Part shown: positions 9,649 through 19,312 of the stretch, one piece after another
Layout: every line of letters starts with the position of its first letter
Numbering within the stretch: position 1 is the stretch's first letter
Assembly (NCBI RefSeq): GCF_000787835.1
Contig: NZ_BBPP01000053.1
Location: 1-42,663, forward strand
Length of the DNA stretch: 42,663 nucleotides
Direction of reading: 5' to 3'
Source of the DNA: Streptacidiphilus melanogenes
Lineage (GTDB): Bacteria; Actinomycetota; Actinomycetes; Streptomycetales; Streptomycetaceae
Notes under the pieces: generated by a model
Database searches by the model: none
Seen by the model: only the letters and a program-made list of their open reading frames with translations
Told to the model about the DNA's origin: nothing
Position numbers and translations under genes: made by a program

Positions 9649-9657
9649 ACGCCTGAA
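9634..9657. repeat. Threefold 8-bp tandem repeat over the MOSC stop codon
   Basis: CGCCTGAA occurs three times without gap. Each copy holds a TGA (9638, 9646, 9654). As 8 is not a multiple of 3, the TGAs fall in all three forward frames; the middle one is the real stop. Confidence 0.9.
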
Positions 9658-9698
9658 CCACGGAAACCCGGCCACCGGAAACGGGCCGTCGGGAACGC

Positions 9699-9736
9699 CG
9701 GAAGCCCGGCACCCCCCGAGGGGTGCCGGGCTTCCG
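9699..9736. terminator. Bidirectional terminator between MOSC gene and groEL
   Basis: A perfect 17-bp stem (9699-9715 with 9720-9736) encloses a CCGA tetraloop, between two convergent genes. It has no T-run, but the strength and position make it a clear terminator serving both. Confidence 0.88.
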
Positions 9737-9751
9737 TACGAGCGACAGGGC

Positions 9752-11473
<1,722 letters not shown>

Positions 11474-11480
11474 TCAGGTC

Positions 11481-11789
11481 TTACTTCTCGATGACCGCGA
11501 GCACGTCGCGGGCCGAGAGGACGAGGTACTCCTCGCCCTTGTACTTGACCTCGGTGCCGCCGTACTTGCTGTAGAGGACGACATCGCCGACGGCCACGTC
11601 GAGCGGAAGACGCTGACCGTCCTCGAAGCGGCCCGGACCGACGGCGAGGACGACGCCCTCCTGGGGCTTCTCCTTCGCGGTGTCCGGGATGACCAGGCCA
11701 GAGGCCGTGGTCTGCTCGGCCTCGAGCGACTGGACCACGATGCGGTCCTCGAGCGGCTTGATGGCAACCTTGGAGCTGGTGGTCGTCAC
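11481..11789 (-). CDS. groES: 10 kDa co-chaperonin GroES
   Basis: The heptameric lid of the GroEL chaperonin. It has 102 residues, normal length. The family pattern is complete: [11 protein letters not shown] at the start, the mobile loop around [31 protein letters not shown], then [34 protein letters not shown] chose the GTG at 11789 (VTTTSSK...), which has a strong GGGGGAGG ribosome site. An upstream in-frame start at 11885 would lie inside the promoter and CIRCE region. First gene of the groES-groEL1 operon. Confidence 0.97.
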   Translation of the reverse strand: MTTTSSKVAIKPLEDRIVVQSLEAEQTTASGLVIPDTAKEKPQEGVVLAVGPGRFEDGQRLPLDVAVGDVVLYSKYGGTEVKYKGEEYLVLSARDVLAVIEK

Positions 11790-11887
11790 GATCCGACCTC
11801 CCCCTTCGGAGATCCGGGGTACACATGTCTTGGGGCGTGAAGACACGGCAAGCCCGTCGTCGCGGTGCCGGACGTACCGTCTCACGC

Positions 11888-11914
11888 TTAGCGCTCTCGT
11901 GTGGAGAGTGCCAA
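11888..11914. promoter_or_regulatory. CIRCE operator 1 (proximal)
   Basis: TTAGCGCTC, 9 bases, GAGTGCCAA. It matches the CIRCE consensus TTAGCACTC-N9-GAGTGCTAA at 16 of 18 positions. It overlaps the expected transcription start of groES. CIRCE is the binding site of the heat-shock repressor HrcA. Confidence 0.92.
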
Positions 11915-11919
11915 CGACG

Positions 11920-11948
11920 ACTGTAGGCGGCGCTTAGCACTCGGTCAA
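11920..11948 (-). promoter_or_regulatory. groES-groEL1 vegetative promoter
   Basis: On the minus strand, TTGACC (11948-11943) and TACAGT (11925-11920) are separated by exactly 17 bases. This is an excellent match to principal-sigma promoters. The -35 lies inside the 9-base spacer of CIRCE 2, and the predicted start point lies in CIRCE 1. The leader would be about 125 bases. Confidence 0.85.
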
Positions 11949-11960
11949 CCAGAGTGCCAA
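11934..11960. promoter_or_regulatory. CIRCE operator 2 (distal)
   Basis: TTAGCACTC, 9 bases, GAGTGCCAA; 17 of 18 consensus positions. It lies 46 bp centre-to-centre from CIRCE 1 and contains the -35 hexamer within its spacer. Confidence 0.94.
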
Positions 11961-12015
11961 CGCGTCGCCCCACGTCTTCGTCTTCGGCCGGCGCCCCATC
12001 GCCCACAATGGTCGG

Positions 12016-13194
12016 GTGCACACCGAAGACCTCCCCGCCCTCCTGACGCCCGAGGGCCAGGAACTCCTGGCCGAGCTGCGCGACTACGCGCCCGGCGAGG
12101 AGCTCGCGCTCGCGACGCGGCTGCGGCGCACGCACGATGCCAAGCTGGTCTCCGCCGCCCTCGCGCAGGCGCGCCTGCGCAGCCGCGCGGCGGCGAAGTT
12201 CGGGGCGGACGCGGCGCGGATGTACTTCACGCCCAACGGGGTCGAGCAGTCCACCCGGACCGGCGTCGCCGAGTGGCGGGCCGGGCGGATGAAGGCGCTG
12301 GGGGTCACCTCCGTGGCGGACCTGTGCGGCGGCATCGGCGGGGACGCCATCGCGCTGGCGCGGGCGGGCATCAGGGTGCTGGCCGTGGACCGCGACCCGG
12401 CGGCCTGCGCCGCCGCCGACGCGAACGCGCAGGCGCTCGGGCTGGCCGACCTGATCGAGACCCGCTGCGCCGACGTCGCCGCGATCGACACGACTGCCTA
12501 CGACGCCGTCTTCGTCGATCCTGCGCGCCGTGCGGGCCGGGGTCGCATCTTCGACCCGGAGGCCTACTCCCCGCCGCTCAGCTGGGCCGTGGAGGCCGCT
12601 CGCGGGGCCTCTGTGGGCGCCGTCAAGGTGGCGCCGGGCATCCCGCACGAGGCCGTGCCCGACGACGCCGAGGCGGAGTGGGTGTCGATGAGCGGGGACG
12701 TCAAGGAGGCCGTGCTCTGGTTCGGCACGAAGGCCGCCGAGCCGCACCGGGCGACGCTGCTGCCCGCAGGGACCAGCCTGACCGGCGGACGGCTGCCGGA
12801 CCCCGAGGCCGGGCCGGTCGGGCGGTACCTCTACGAGCCGGACGGGGCCGTCATCCGCGCACACCTGGTCGCCGAGGTGGCCGCCGAGCTGAACGCGACT
12901 CTGATCGACCCCACCATCGCGTACCTGACGACCGACCGGCTCACGCCGTCCCCCTACGCCACCGCGTACGAGATCACCGACGTGCTGCCGTTCAACCTGA
13001 AGCGGCTCAAGGCGCTGGTCCGCGAGCGCGCCATCGGCACGCTCGTGATCAAGAAGCGCGGCTCGGCGATCGAGCCGGAGGAGCTGCGCAAGAAGATCAA
13101 GCCTGAGGGGGTGAACTCGGCGGTCGTGCTGTTGACGCGGGCCGCCGGTTCACCCGTCATGCTGCTCGGGCACGCCGCAGTCGAGGCGGGGTAG
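12016..13194 (+). CDS. Class I SAM-dependent methyltransferase with THUMP-like C-terminal domain
   Basis: A 392-residue Rossmann methyltransferase. SAM motif I is DLCGGIGGD at 102-111, motif II VDRD at about 124-127, and the motif IV position is FVDPARR at 166-172. The C-terminal 70 residues (TAYEITDVLPFNLKRLKALVRERAIGTLVIKKRG...) match the THUMP-like domain found in this actinobacterial family, which points to an RNA substrate. The exact substrate is unknown. The GTG at 12016 is the only start that fits; there is no clear ribosome site, so translation may be leaderless. It is divergent from groES and convergent with tsaD, only 6 bases between the two stop codons. Confidence 0.85.
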   Translation: MHTEDLPALLTPEGQELLAELRDYAPGEELALATRLRRTHDAKLVSAALAQARLRSRAAAKFGADAARMYFTPNGVEQSTRTGVAEWRAGRMKALGVTSVADLCGGIGGDAIALARAGIRVLAVDRDPAACAAADANAQALGLADLIETRCADVAAIDTTAYDAVFVDPARRAGRGRIFDPEAYSPPLSWAVEAARGASVGAVKVAPGIPHEAVPDDAEAEWVSMSGDVKEAVLWFGTKAAEPHRATLLPAGTSLTGGRLPDPEAGPVGRYLYEPDGAVIRAHLVAEVAAELNATLIDPTIAYLTTDRLTPSPYATAYEITDVLPFNLKRLKALVRERAIGTLVIKKRGSAIEPEELRKKIKPEGVNSAVVLLTRAAGSPVMLLGHAAVEAG

Positions 13195-13210
13195 GCCCGC
13201 CTACTCCGCC
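13185..13210. terminator. Shared hairpin holding the stop codons of two convergent genes
   Basis: Twelve-base arms GGCGGGGTAGGC and GCCTACTCCGCC pair with one G-T wobble around a 2-base centre. The methyltransferase TAG (13192-13194) is in one arm and the tsaD TAG (13203-13201) is at the mirror position in the other. It probably serves as a bidirectional terminator overlapping both coding ends. Confidence 0.7.
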
Positions 13211-14277
13211 AGACGGTGCAGCTCGTCGTGGGAGGCCGGCACGTGCGTGTCGGTGACCGGCAGGGAGGAGTCCGCCGAGAGGTCGAAGGCGGAGGGCGCC
13301 CGGTCGCGCCGGACCATCTCCGCGCCGAGCGCCGCGACCATCGCGCCGTTGTCGGTGCAGAGCTTCGGACGCGGGACGCGCAGCGTGATGCCGGCGCGGT
13401 CGCAGCGCTCCTGGGCCAGCGCCCGCAGCCGCGAGTTGGCCGCGACGCCGCCGCCGATCATCAGGTGGTCGACGCCCTCGTCCTTGCAGGCGCGGACCGC
13501 CTTGCGGGTCAGCACGTCCACGACCGCCTCCTGGAAGGACGCCGAGACGTCACGGACCGGGACGTCCTCCCCGGCGCGGCGCTTGGCTTCGACCCAGCGC
13601 GACACGGCGGTCTTGAGGCCGGAGAAGGAGAAGTCGTACACGGGATCCTTGGCGCCCGTCAGGCCGCGCGGGAAGGCGATCGCGGCCGGGTCGCCCTCGC
13701 GGGCGTAGCGGTCGATGACCGGGCCGCCGGGAAAGCCGAGGTTCAGCAGGCGGGCGACCTTGTCGAAGGCCTCCCCCGCCGCGTCGTCGATGGTCGCGCC
13801 GAGCGAGCGGACGGTGCTGGTGATGTCCTCGGTCAGCAGCAGCGAGGAGTGGCCGCCGGAGACCAGCAGCGCCATCGTCGGCTCGGGCAGCCGCCCGTGC
13901 TCCAGCTGGTCGACGCAGATGTGCGAGGCGAGATGGTTGACGCCGTAGAGCGGCTTGCCGAGCGCGTAGGCGTAGGCCTTGGCCGCGCTGACGCCGACGA
14001 GCAGGGCGCCGGCGAGGCCGGGCCCTGCGGTGACGGCGATGCCGTCGAGGTCGCTCGCCTTGATCCCGGCCTGGTCCAGCGCGCGCTGGACGGTGGGGAC
14101 CATCGCCTCCAGGTGCGCGCGGCTGGCGATCTCGGGCACGACGCCGCCGTAGCGGCCGTGCTCCTCGACGCTGGACGCGACGGCGTCGGCGAGCAGCGTG
14201 GTGCCCCGGACGACGCCGACGCCGGTCTCGTCGCAGGAGGTCTCGATCCCGAGGACCAGCGGTTCGTCAGCGGCCAT
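13201..14277 (-). CDS. tsaD: tRNA N6-adenosine threonylcarbamoyltransferase TsaD
   Basis: This enzyme transfers the threonylcarbamoyl group from TC-AMP to A37 of ANN-decoding tRNAs, in a complex with TsaB and TsaE. It is 358 residues, an ASKHA-fold Kae1/Qri7/TsaD protein. The metal-binding His pair is in NHLASH (H115, H119). Other hallmarks are [11 protein letters not shown] at 9-19, [10 protein letters not shown] and the late [12 protein letters not shown]. The start ATG at 14277 lies 11 bases inside the end of rimI, so the two are translationally coupled. The order tsaB-rimI-tsaD is widespread in bacteria. The protein is complete. Confidence 0.97.
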   Translation of the reverse strand: MAADEPLVLGIETSCDETGVGVVRGTTLLADAVASSVEEHGRYGGVVPEIASRAHLEAMVPTVQRALDQAGIKASDLDGIAVTAGPGLAGALLVGVSAAKAYAYALGKPLYGVNHLASHICVDQLEHGRLPEPTMALLVSGGHSSLLLTEDITSTVRSLGATIDDAAGEAFDKVARLLNLGFPGGPVIDRYAREGDPAAIAFPRGLTGAKDPVYDFSFSGLKTAVSRWVEAKRRAGEDVPVRDVSASFQEAVVDVLTRKAVRACKDEGVDHLMIGGGVAANSRLRALAQERCDRAGITLRVPRPKLCTDNGAMVAALGAEMVRRDRAPSAFDLSADSSLPVTDTHVPASHDELHRLAE

Positions 14278-14791
14278 CGTCTTCCTTGCTTTCCTCGTCG
14301 GTCGTCTCCGTCATCGGACGGCGCATCACCAGGGCGTCGACGCCGGACGGTTGGTAGTAGTTGCGGCGGAAGCCGACCGGCTCGAAGCCGAAGCGGTGGT
14401 AGAGGCGCTGCGCGCGCTCGTTGTCGACGCGCACCTCCAGCAGCAGTTCGGTGCAGCGGGCGGCGGCGGCCTGGTCGACCAGGCGCTGCAGCAGGCGGGC
14501 GCCGAGCCCGGTGCCCCACTGGTCCTCGGCGACGGCGATGGTCTGCACGTCGCCCTCGCCGGCGATGGCCATCAGGCCCGCGTAGCCGACGACTCGGCCG
14601 TCCGCGTCCTCGGCGACGGTGTACCAGCGGGTGGCCCGCGCGTGCCGGGCGTCGGCGAGCTCGGACCAGAACATCCCCGCCGACCAGGCGTCCTCGGGGA
14701 AGAGCGCACGCTCGAGCTCCAGCACCGGCTCGATGTCCCACCAGCGCATCTCGCGCAGCACGGCGGTCCGCCGCTCCGCCTGGGTCGTCAT
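14267..14791 (-). CDS. rimI: Ribosomal protein S18-alanine N-acetyltransferase RimI
   Basis: A 174-residue GNAT acetyltransferase. The acetyl-CoA loop is in [50 protein letters not shown] is typical of the RimI N-terminus, and the late [21 protein letters not shown] of its C-terminus. Known to acetylate the N-terminus of S18, though actinobacterial forms may be broader. Its ATG overlaps the tsaB stop by 4 bases and its 3' end overlaps tsaD by 11, so the three genes form one coupled unit. The name rests on context as well as sequence. Confidence 0.92.
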   Translation of the reverse strand: MTTQAERRTAVLREMRWWDIEPVLELERALFPEDAWSAGMFWSELADARHARATRWYTVAEDADGRVVGYAGLMAIAGEGDVQTIAVAEDQWGTGLGARLLQRLVDQAAAARCTELLLEVRVDNERAQRLYHRFGFEPVGFRRNYYQPSGVDALVMRRPMTETTDEESKEDDGR

Positions 14792-15468
14792 GACGGCAGC
14801 ACCGTCTTGTAGTTCTTCGGCACCTCGGCGTCCGGGCGGCGCAGGTACAGCGGCGTGCTCGGCGAGGGCAGCTCGGCTCCGGAGGCGAGCGCGTCGGCGG
14901 CGAAGGCGGCGAGCGCGGCCGCGGACTGGTGGGCGGGGCCCTGCGGCACGGCGCCGGGGAAGGCGTCCGGGTAGAGCAGCGCGCCCGCGCCGACGGACGG
15001 CAGCCCGGCCAGCCGGTCGGCGATCTCGGCGGGACGGTCCACCGACGGGCCCTCGGCGCGGACGCCGTCCGCGTCGTAGCGGGCCCAGTAGACCTCCTTG
15101 CGGCGGGCGTCGGTGGCGACCACGAACGGACCGTCGACCGCGCCCCCGTCCCGCGCGGCGCGGGCGAGGCCGTCGAGGGTGCAGACCCCGTGCACGGGGA
15201 TGCCGAGGGCGTGCCCGAGGGCCGCGGCGGTGGCCAGGCCGACCCGCAAGCCGGTGTAGGGGCCGGGGCCGACGCCGACGGCGATCGCCCCCAGCGCCTC
15301 CTTGGCGACGCCCGCCTCGCGCAGCACCGCGTCGATCGTCGGCAGCAGCAGCTCCCCGTGACGCCGCGCGTCGATCTGGTCGGCGGAGGCCAGGACCTCA
15401 CCGGTCCCGGTGTCCAGGACGGCGGCCGTGACGGCGGGCGTGGCGGTGTCGAACGCAAGCAGAAGCAC
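14788..15468 (-). CDS. tsaB: t6A biosynthesis protein TsaB
   Basis: A 226-residue inactive ASKHA paralogue that scaffolds TsaD and TsaE in threonylcarbamoyl transfer. The N-terminus LLAFDTATPAVTAAVLD and the segment GVGPGPYTGLRVGLATAAALGHALGIPVHGV are diagnostic. It lacks the TsaD metal-binding His pair, as expected. First gene of the tsaB-rimI-tsaD unit. Its upstream gap of 173 bases to the divergent secreted protein must contain promoters for both; I could not pick convincing hexamers. Confidence 0.95.
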   Translation of the reverse strand: MLLLAFDTATPAVTAAVLDTGTGEVLASADQIDARRHGELLLPTIDAVLREAGVAKEALGAIAVGVGPGPYTGLRVGLATAAALGHALGIPVHGVCTLDGLARAARDGGAVDGPFVVATDARRKEVYWARYDADGVRAEGPSVDRPAEIADRLAGLPSVGAGALLYPDAFPGAVPQGPAHQSAAALAAFAADALASGAELPSPSTPLYLRRPDAEVPKNYKTVLPS

Positions 15469-15641
15469 GGTCCCAGGTTAGTCGGCCCGCACCGCCGCCC
15501 GATCCGCCCCCGGCCCTACCGGGCCCGGGGGGCGAAGGCGGTGTCACCGGCCGCGCCTGGGGTTGGGGCCGGGACAGGTGGGAGGATGAGAGGCTTAGGC
15601 CCGAAAGGCCACTGCTGCTTGCCGCTCCGTTGGAGGATCCC

Positions 15642-16211
15642 GTGGCGAAACTCGGTTCGGGCTCGGTCGTCACCGTGCTGACCGCCGGCGCCCTCGCCGT
15701 CGTCGCCGTGCTCGCCGTGCAGGCGAAGAGCTCCGCGTCCTCGGTCACGGCAGGGACCGGAGGCAAGGCGCCGAGCGTCGCCGCCAGCAGTGCGGCGGCC
15801 GGGAAGGCGAGCCCGAGCAGGCCCGCCACGGTGCCGAAGGACTCCGGCGCCGGGAAGCGCCTGGTGTACTCGGTGAGCCAGAAGCGGGTGTGGCTGGTCG
15901 ATCCGTCCCAGTCGGGCCAGGCCCGGACCTTCACCGTCCAGCCGGGGTCGGTCGACCCGCTGCCTGGCACCTACTCCGTCACCAGCACCACCGCCGGACC
16001 GATCACCGGCTCGGACGGCAAGAAGGTGAAGAACATCGTGCGCTTCGCCGTCCACGAGGGGATCTCCATCGGCTTCAGCTCCGCCGTCGACGGCTCGACC
16101 CCGGCGGCGGACCCGAGCAGGAAGACCGGCGGCATCCGCGAGACCGTCGCCGACGGTCAGGCGCTGTTCGACTTCGCGCCGTTCGACACCAAGGTCGTCG
16201 TCGTGGCGTGA
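15642..16211 (+). CDS. Secreted YkuD-like protein without the HGC catalytic motif
   Basis: A 189-residue exported protein. An N-terminal hydrophobic segment (about 8-25, VVTVLTAGALAVVAVLAVQA) acts as signal or anchor, followed by a Ser/Ala/Thr-rich linker. The folded part (LVYSVSQKRVWLVD...FTVQPGSVDPLPGTYSVTS...VRFAVHEGISIGFSSAVDG...TKVVVVA) looks like the beta-rich L,D-transpeptidase (YkuD) fold. No SHGCxN motif or any cysteine is present, so cross-linking activity is not expected. It may be a wall-binding relative. The GTG at 15642 has GGAGG 5 bases upstream. It is divergent from tsaB and convergent with the S53 peptidase. The fold call is by pattern only. Confidence 0.7.
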   Translation: MAKLGSGSVVTVLTAGALAVVAVLAVQAKSSASSVTAGTGGKAPSVAASSAAAGKASPSRPATVPKDSGAGKRLVYSVSQKRVWLVDPSQSGQARTFTVQPGSVDPLPGTYSVTSTTAGPITGSDGKKVKNIVRFAVHEGISIGFSSAVDGSTPAADPSRKTGGIRETVADGQALFDFAPFDTKVVVVA

Positions 16212-16228
16212 CCCCGCCCGGAACGTGG

Positions 16229-16261
16229 AGCGCCCCCCGCACCGACGGTGCGGGGGGCGCT
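16229..16261. terminator. Bidirectional terminator
   Basis: A perfect 15-bp stem AGCGCCCCCCGCACC with its complement encloses a 3-base loop, followed on the plus strand by TTTGGTGGTT. It lies between the convergent secreted-protein and peptidase genes. Confidence 0.88.
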
Positions 16262-16291
16262 TTGGTGGTTCAGCGGTGGTTCAGTCGTGCG

Positions 16292-18250
16292 TCAGTGCCG
16301 GTCGCGCCAGTTGTAGGACTCGATGTACCGCGCGTTCGGGCTGCCGACGCCGGTGACGTCGTCGTAGCCCCTGGTGGCGTTCAGCGAGGAGTCCTGACCG
16401 AGGGTCCGCAGCGAGACCGCGAGGCCCTGGGAGGCGTCGACGCTGTTCACGAAGTCGACACGGGCGTCGGCCAAGCCGACGTTCGGGCCGAACGGGTGGT
16501 CGGTCACGTCGTGGAAGAGACCGTGGCGGGCGTAGATCGCCGGGTCGGCGAAGCCGAGCGGGAAGCCCTGCTCCTGCTGGGCCAGCGCCTGGAGGGCCGC
16601 GAAGACCGGGGAGGCGAGGCTGGTGCCGCCGATGCGGTACTCACCGTACTTGACGGTGCCGTCGGGCCAGGTCTGGGTCTGGCCGACCAGGAAGCCGGTG
16701 GTCGGGTCGGCGACCGCCGCCACGTCCGGCACGACGCGCATCGCGGACTTGTTGCCGTTCGCGTGCGAGAGCGCGGAGGGGACGAGGTTCTTCTGGAACC
16801 AGGGCTGCGCGACGCGCGCGCTGGTGCCGCCGCCCGCGCCGCCGTGGAAGGCGCCGGGGAAGCCGACCCAGCTCTTGCCGTCGGCCGAGAGCGTGGACTT
16901 GCCGGTGCCCCAGCCCGTCTCGAACTCGTAGTTGCCGCGCTTGCCGACGGCCAGCGAGGTGCCGCCGACCGCGGTCACGTACGGCAGGGAGGCGGGCATG
17001 TCGCTCTGCCTCGTACCGGTGTTGGCGACCTCGTCGCCGTTGTCACCGGAGGAGAAGTAGAAGCCGATGCCCTCGGCCGCGCCGCGCAGGAAGATGTCGT
17101 CGTAGACCGCGTCGCTGGCCGGGTCGCTCGCGTTCTCGGGCTCGCCCCAGGAGTCGGAGACGATGGTGGCCAGCCGGTTCGTGACGATCGTGTTGAGCGC
17201 GTCGATCAGGTCCGCGTCCTGGCAGGAGGCCGCGCCGACGTAGCGGATGTCCGCCGACGGGGCGACCGCGTGGACCGCCTCGATGTCGAGCGTCTGCTCG
17301 CCGTACCAGCCGGAGGCGCCGCACTCGTTGTCGGCGGTCTGCGTCCAGGTGGCCGCGTCGGTCTGCTTGAACTGGCCGTTCTTGTAGGCCGCGTCGCCGT
17401 TGCGCTGGGCGTAGGTGCGGATGTCGGCGTTGATGGTCGGCGAGTCGTACGCGTCGACGATCGCGACGGTGACGCCCTTGCCGGTCTTGCCGGTCGCCGT
17501 CGCGCCGTAGGCGGAGCGCAGCTGGTGGCCGTTGTAGCCCTTGATGGCGTACGGGACCGTCCTGCCGTAGGCCTTCGGCAGCGTCTTGGCCGCGTTGGAG
17601 CCGTAGTAGCTGGAGAACGGGCCGGCGTTGACGAACGCGGCGCCGGGGCCGGGCAGCGTGTCGTCGTGGGTCATCAGCGACGGCTTGTTGCTCAGGCCGG
17701 TGACGGTCAGCACCGTGTCGGCGACCGCGGCCGGGACGACCGGCGAGGCGGTCGGGGCGCGGTAGACGTGGCCGGAGACCGCGAAGTCGTGCAGCTGCAC
17801 GCCGAAGGCGCGCTGCACGGCCGAGACGTCACCGGTGACGGCGACGTAGTTGCCGGCCGGGTCGACGGTGGTGCGCAGGCCCGCGCCGTGCAGCCAGGCG
17901 ACGACCTTGGCGATCTGCGCCTTGGAGGCGCCGAAGCGCTGCTTGACCTGAGCGGCGCTCAGGTAGTGGCCGTAGTCGGCGCTGGTCGGGTCCGAGATCT
18001 GGGACACGAGCTGCTGCAGACCGGCCTGATCACCCGTCAGATAGACGCGCGCAGTGACCGAGTCGTGAGCCGAGGTCTGCCCGCGGTCCGCGGCGGACGC
18101 GGTCCACGCGGGCTTGCCGCCCGCAACCGCGTGCCCCTGCGGCGTTGCCGCGGCGACGGCGGGCGATCCCGCCGCGACGACGGCGGCGAGCAGCGGCAGG
18201 GTCGCTGCCATCGCCACGCCGGCACGCCGGTTTACTCCCCTGATGTGCAT
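16292..18250 (-). CDS. Secreted S53 family peptidase (sedolisin / kumamolisin type)
   Basis: A 652-residue pro-enzyme. A basic start and hydrophobic core (1-34) form a signal peptide. A pro-kumamolisin activation domain follows (about 55-190, with QISDPTSADYGHYLSAAQVKQRFG). The catalytic domain has the sedolisin triad: E318 and D322 in GEQTLDIE, and S544 in GGTSLASP. The oxyanion region is around VSDSWGEPE. GYDDVTGVGSPNA at the end fits the calcium site. Sedolisins are acid-active endo- or tripeptidyl peptidases, here acting outside the cell. I chose the ATG at 18250 because it starts the signal peptide and has GGGGAGG upstream. It sits between tsaB and tsaE, apart from its function. Confidence 0.93.
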   Translation of the reverse strand: MHIRGVNRRAGVAMAATLPLLAAVVAAGSPAVAAATPQGHAVAGGKPAWTASAADRGQTSAHDSVTARVYLTGDQAGLQQLVSQISDPTSADYGHYLSAAQVKQRFGASKAQIAKVVAWLHGAGLRTTVDPAGNYVAVTGDVSAVQRAFGVQLHDFAVSGHVYRAPTASPVVPAAVADTVLTVTGLSNKPSLMTHDDTLPGPGAAFVNAGPFSSYYGSNAAKTLPKAYGRTVPYAIKGYNGHQLRSAYGATATGKTGKGVTVAIVDAYDSPTINADIRTYAQRNGDAAYKNGQFKQTDAATWTQTADNECGASGWYGEQTLDIEAVHAVAPSADIRYVGAASCQDADLIDALNTIVTNRLATIVSDSWGEPENASDPASDAVYDDIFLRGAAEGIGFYFSSGDNGDEVANTGTRQSDMPASLPYVTAVGGTSLAVGKRGNYEFETGWGTGKSTLSADGKSWVGFPGAFHGGAGGGTSARVAQPWFQKNLVPSALSHANGNKSAMRVVPDVAAVADPTTGFLVGQTQTWPDGTVKYGEYRIGGTSLASPVFAALQALAQQEQGFPLGFADPAIYARHGLFHDVTDHPFGPNVGLADARVDFVNSVDASQGLAVSLRTLGQDSSLNATRGYDDVTGVGSPNARYIESYNWRDRH

Positions 18251-18471
18251 GGAACATCCTCCCCGGGCCGCAAGAACAGTGGGATCTGACGAGCCCCCTG
18301 TTGTGACAGGGGGAATCGAACCGGGGAATGAACCTTGGGTCAAGAGTGCGAGACCCGGTGTTACCGAGTGCAGTGGTGGCAACGCCGAATTTAACAATGG
18401 GCAACATTCCACAACGGGTCGACAAATCCCTTTACTCGCACCACAACCCGCTAACGGAAATTGACCATGCG
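18251..18471. other. AT-richer non-coding gap upstream of the peptidase
   Basis: These 221 bases are less GC-rich than the surroundings, especially 18380-18470 (several TTTA, AATTT and AAATT runs). They should contain the peptidase promoter, but I cannot choose a hexamer pair at proper spacing. I see no gene in it. Confidence 0.5.
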
Positions 18472-18636
18472 TCACTCGGGCGGCTGACAGACCGCCTCGA
18501 CGGAGGCGCTGCACGCGAGCAGCCGAGCCACCGTCACCTCGGGCGCGGGGGCCGTCGACGGGCCGGTCTCCTCGCAGGGCGCAGGACGATCCTGGGCATC
18601 GGTGACGATACGGACGGAGGGGGTCATACCGGGCAT
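18472..18636 (-). CDS. Candidate small protein, 54 residues, unknown
   Basis: An ORF not matching any family I know. It begins MPGMTPSVRIV and ends VEAVCQPPE, with two further Cys. It has GGGGAG 6 bases before the ATG at 18636. About 86 percent of its codons end in G or C, in line with real genes nearby and higher than the AT-richer DNA just downstream. It is 100 bases after tsaE on the same strand. No signal peptide or membrane segment. It could be a real small gene at the end of the alr-hydrolase-tsaE operon or just an open stretch. Confidence 0.45.
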   Translation of the reverse strand: MPGMTPSVRIVTDAQDRPAPCEETGPSTAPAPEVTVARLLACSASVEAVCQPPE

Positions 18637-18736
18637 GCGGTCTCCCCGAGGGGTGTCGGCGCTGGCTCGGTTCATCTTCCCGACAGCGCGTCGGGAACAC
18701 AACCGCCGACCGGCGGGCCTCACCCCACCGAGCCGA

Positions 18737-19270
18737 TCAGGCGCGGGCGGCCGCCAGCGCGCCCAGGTCGACGTCGGCCCAGCGCGGGCCGATGCCGTCC
18801 AGGGTCACCGTGCGCACGTCCGGGACGTCGGGGTCGAGGTCCTGCTCCAGCGAGAGCCCCTCCTCGCCGCCGAGGGCGCGCTCGATGCGCACCTCCAGCC
18901 GCGACTCCGAGAGCCCCTCGACCTTGCCCTCGCCCCACTCGACCACGATCACCGAGTCCGGCAGCGAGACGTCCAGGTCCAGGTCCTCCATCTGGTCCAG
19001 GCCGCCGCCCAGCCGGTAGGCGTCCACATGGACCAGCGCCGGGCCGCCCACCAGCGAGGGGTGCACCCGGGCGATGACGAAGGTCGGCGAGGTGACCGCG
19101 CCGCGCACGCCCAGGCCCTCGCCCAGGCCGCGGGTCAGCGTGGTCTTGCCGGCGCCGAGCTCGCCGGAGAGCAGCACCAGGTCGCCGGGGCGCAGCACGG
19201 TGGCCAGGGTGCGGCCGAGCTCCTGCATCGCGGCCGGGTCCGGGACGGTGAGGGTGGCGGCGTTGCCCAT
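18737..19270 (-). CDS. tsaE: t6A biosynthesis ATPase TsaE
   Basis: A 177-residue P-loop protein that drives the TsaB-TsaD complex through its catalytic cycle. Walker A is GELGAGKT at 36-43, followed by TTLTRGLGEGLGVRGAVTSPTFVI. HVDAYRL and VIVVEWGEG are the other family motifs. The last 30 residues form a short extension beyond the core. It lies 42 bases downstream of the hydrolase gene and about 3.3 kb from tsaB, with a secreted peptidase gene and others placed between. Confidence 0.95.
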   Translation of the reverse strand: MGNAATLTVPDPAAMQELGRTLATVLRPGDLVLLSGELGAGKTTLTRGLGEGLGVRGAVTSPTFVIARVHPSLVGGPALVHVDAYRLGGGLDQMEDLDLDVSLPDSVIVVEWGEGKVEGLSESRLEVRIERALGGEEGLSLEQDLDPDVPDVRTVTLDGIGPRWADVDLGALAAARA

Positions 19271-19312
19271 GGTGTTCGGCGGTCCTTCCGTGGTGCGGCT
19301 GGTGCTTCAGGT

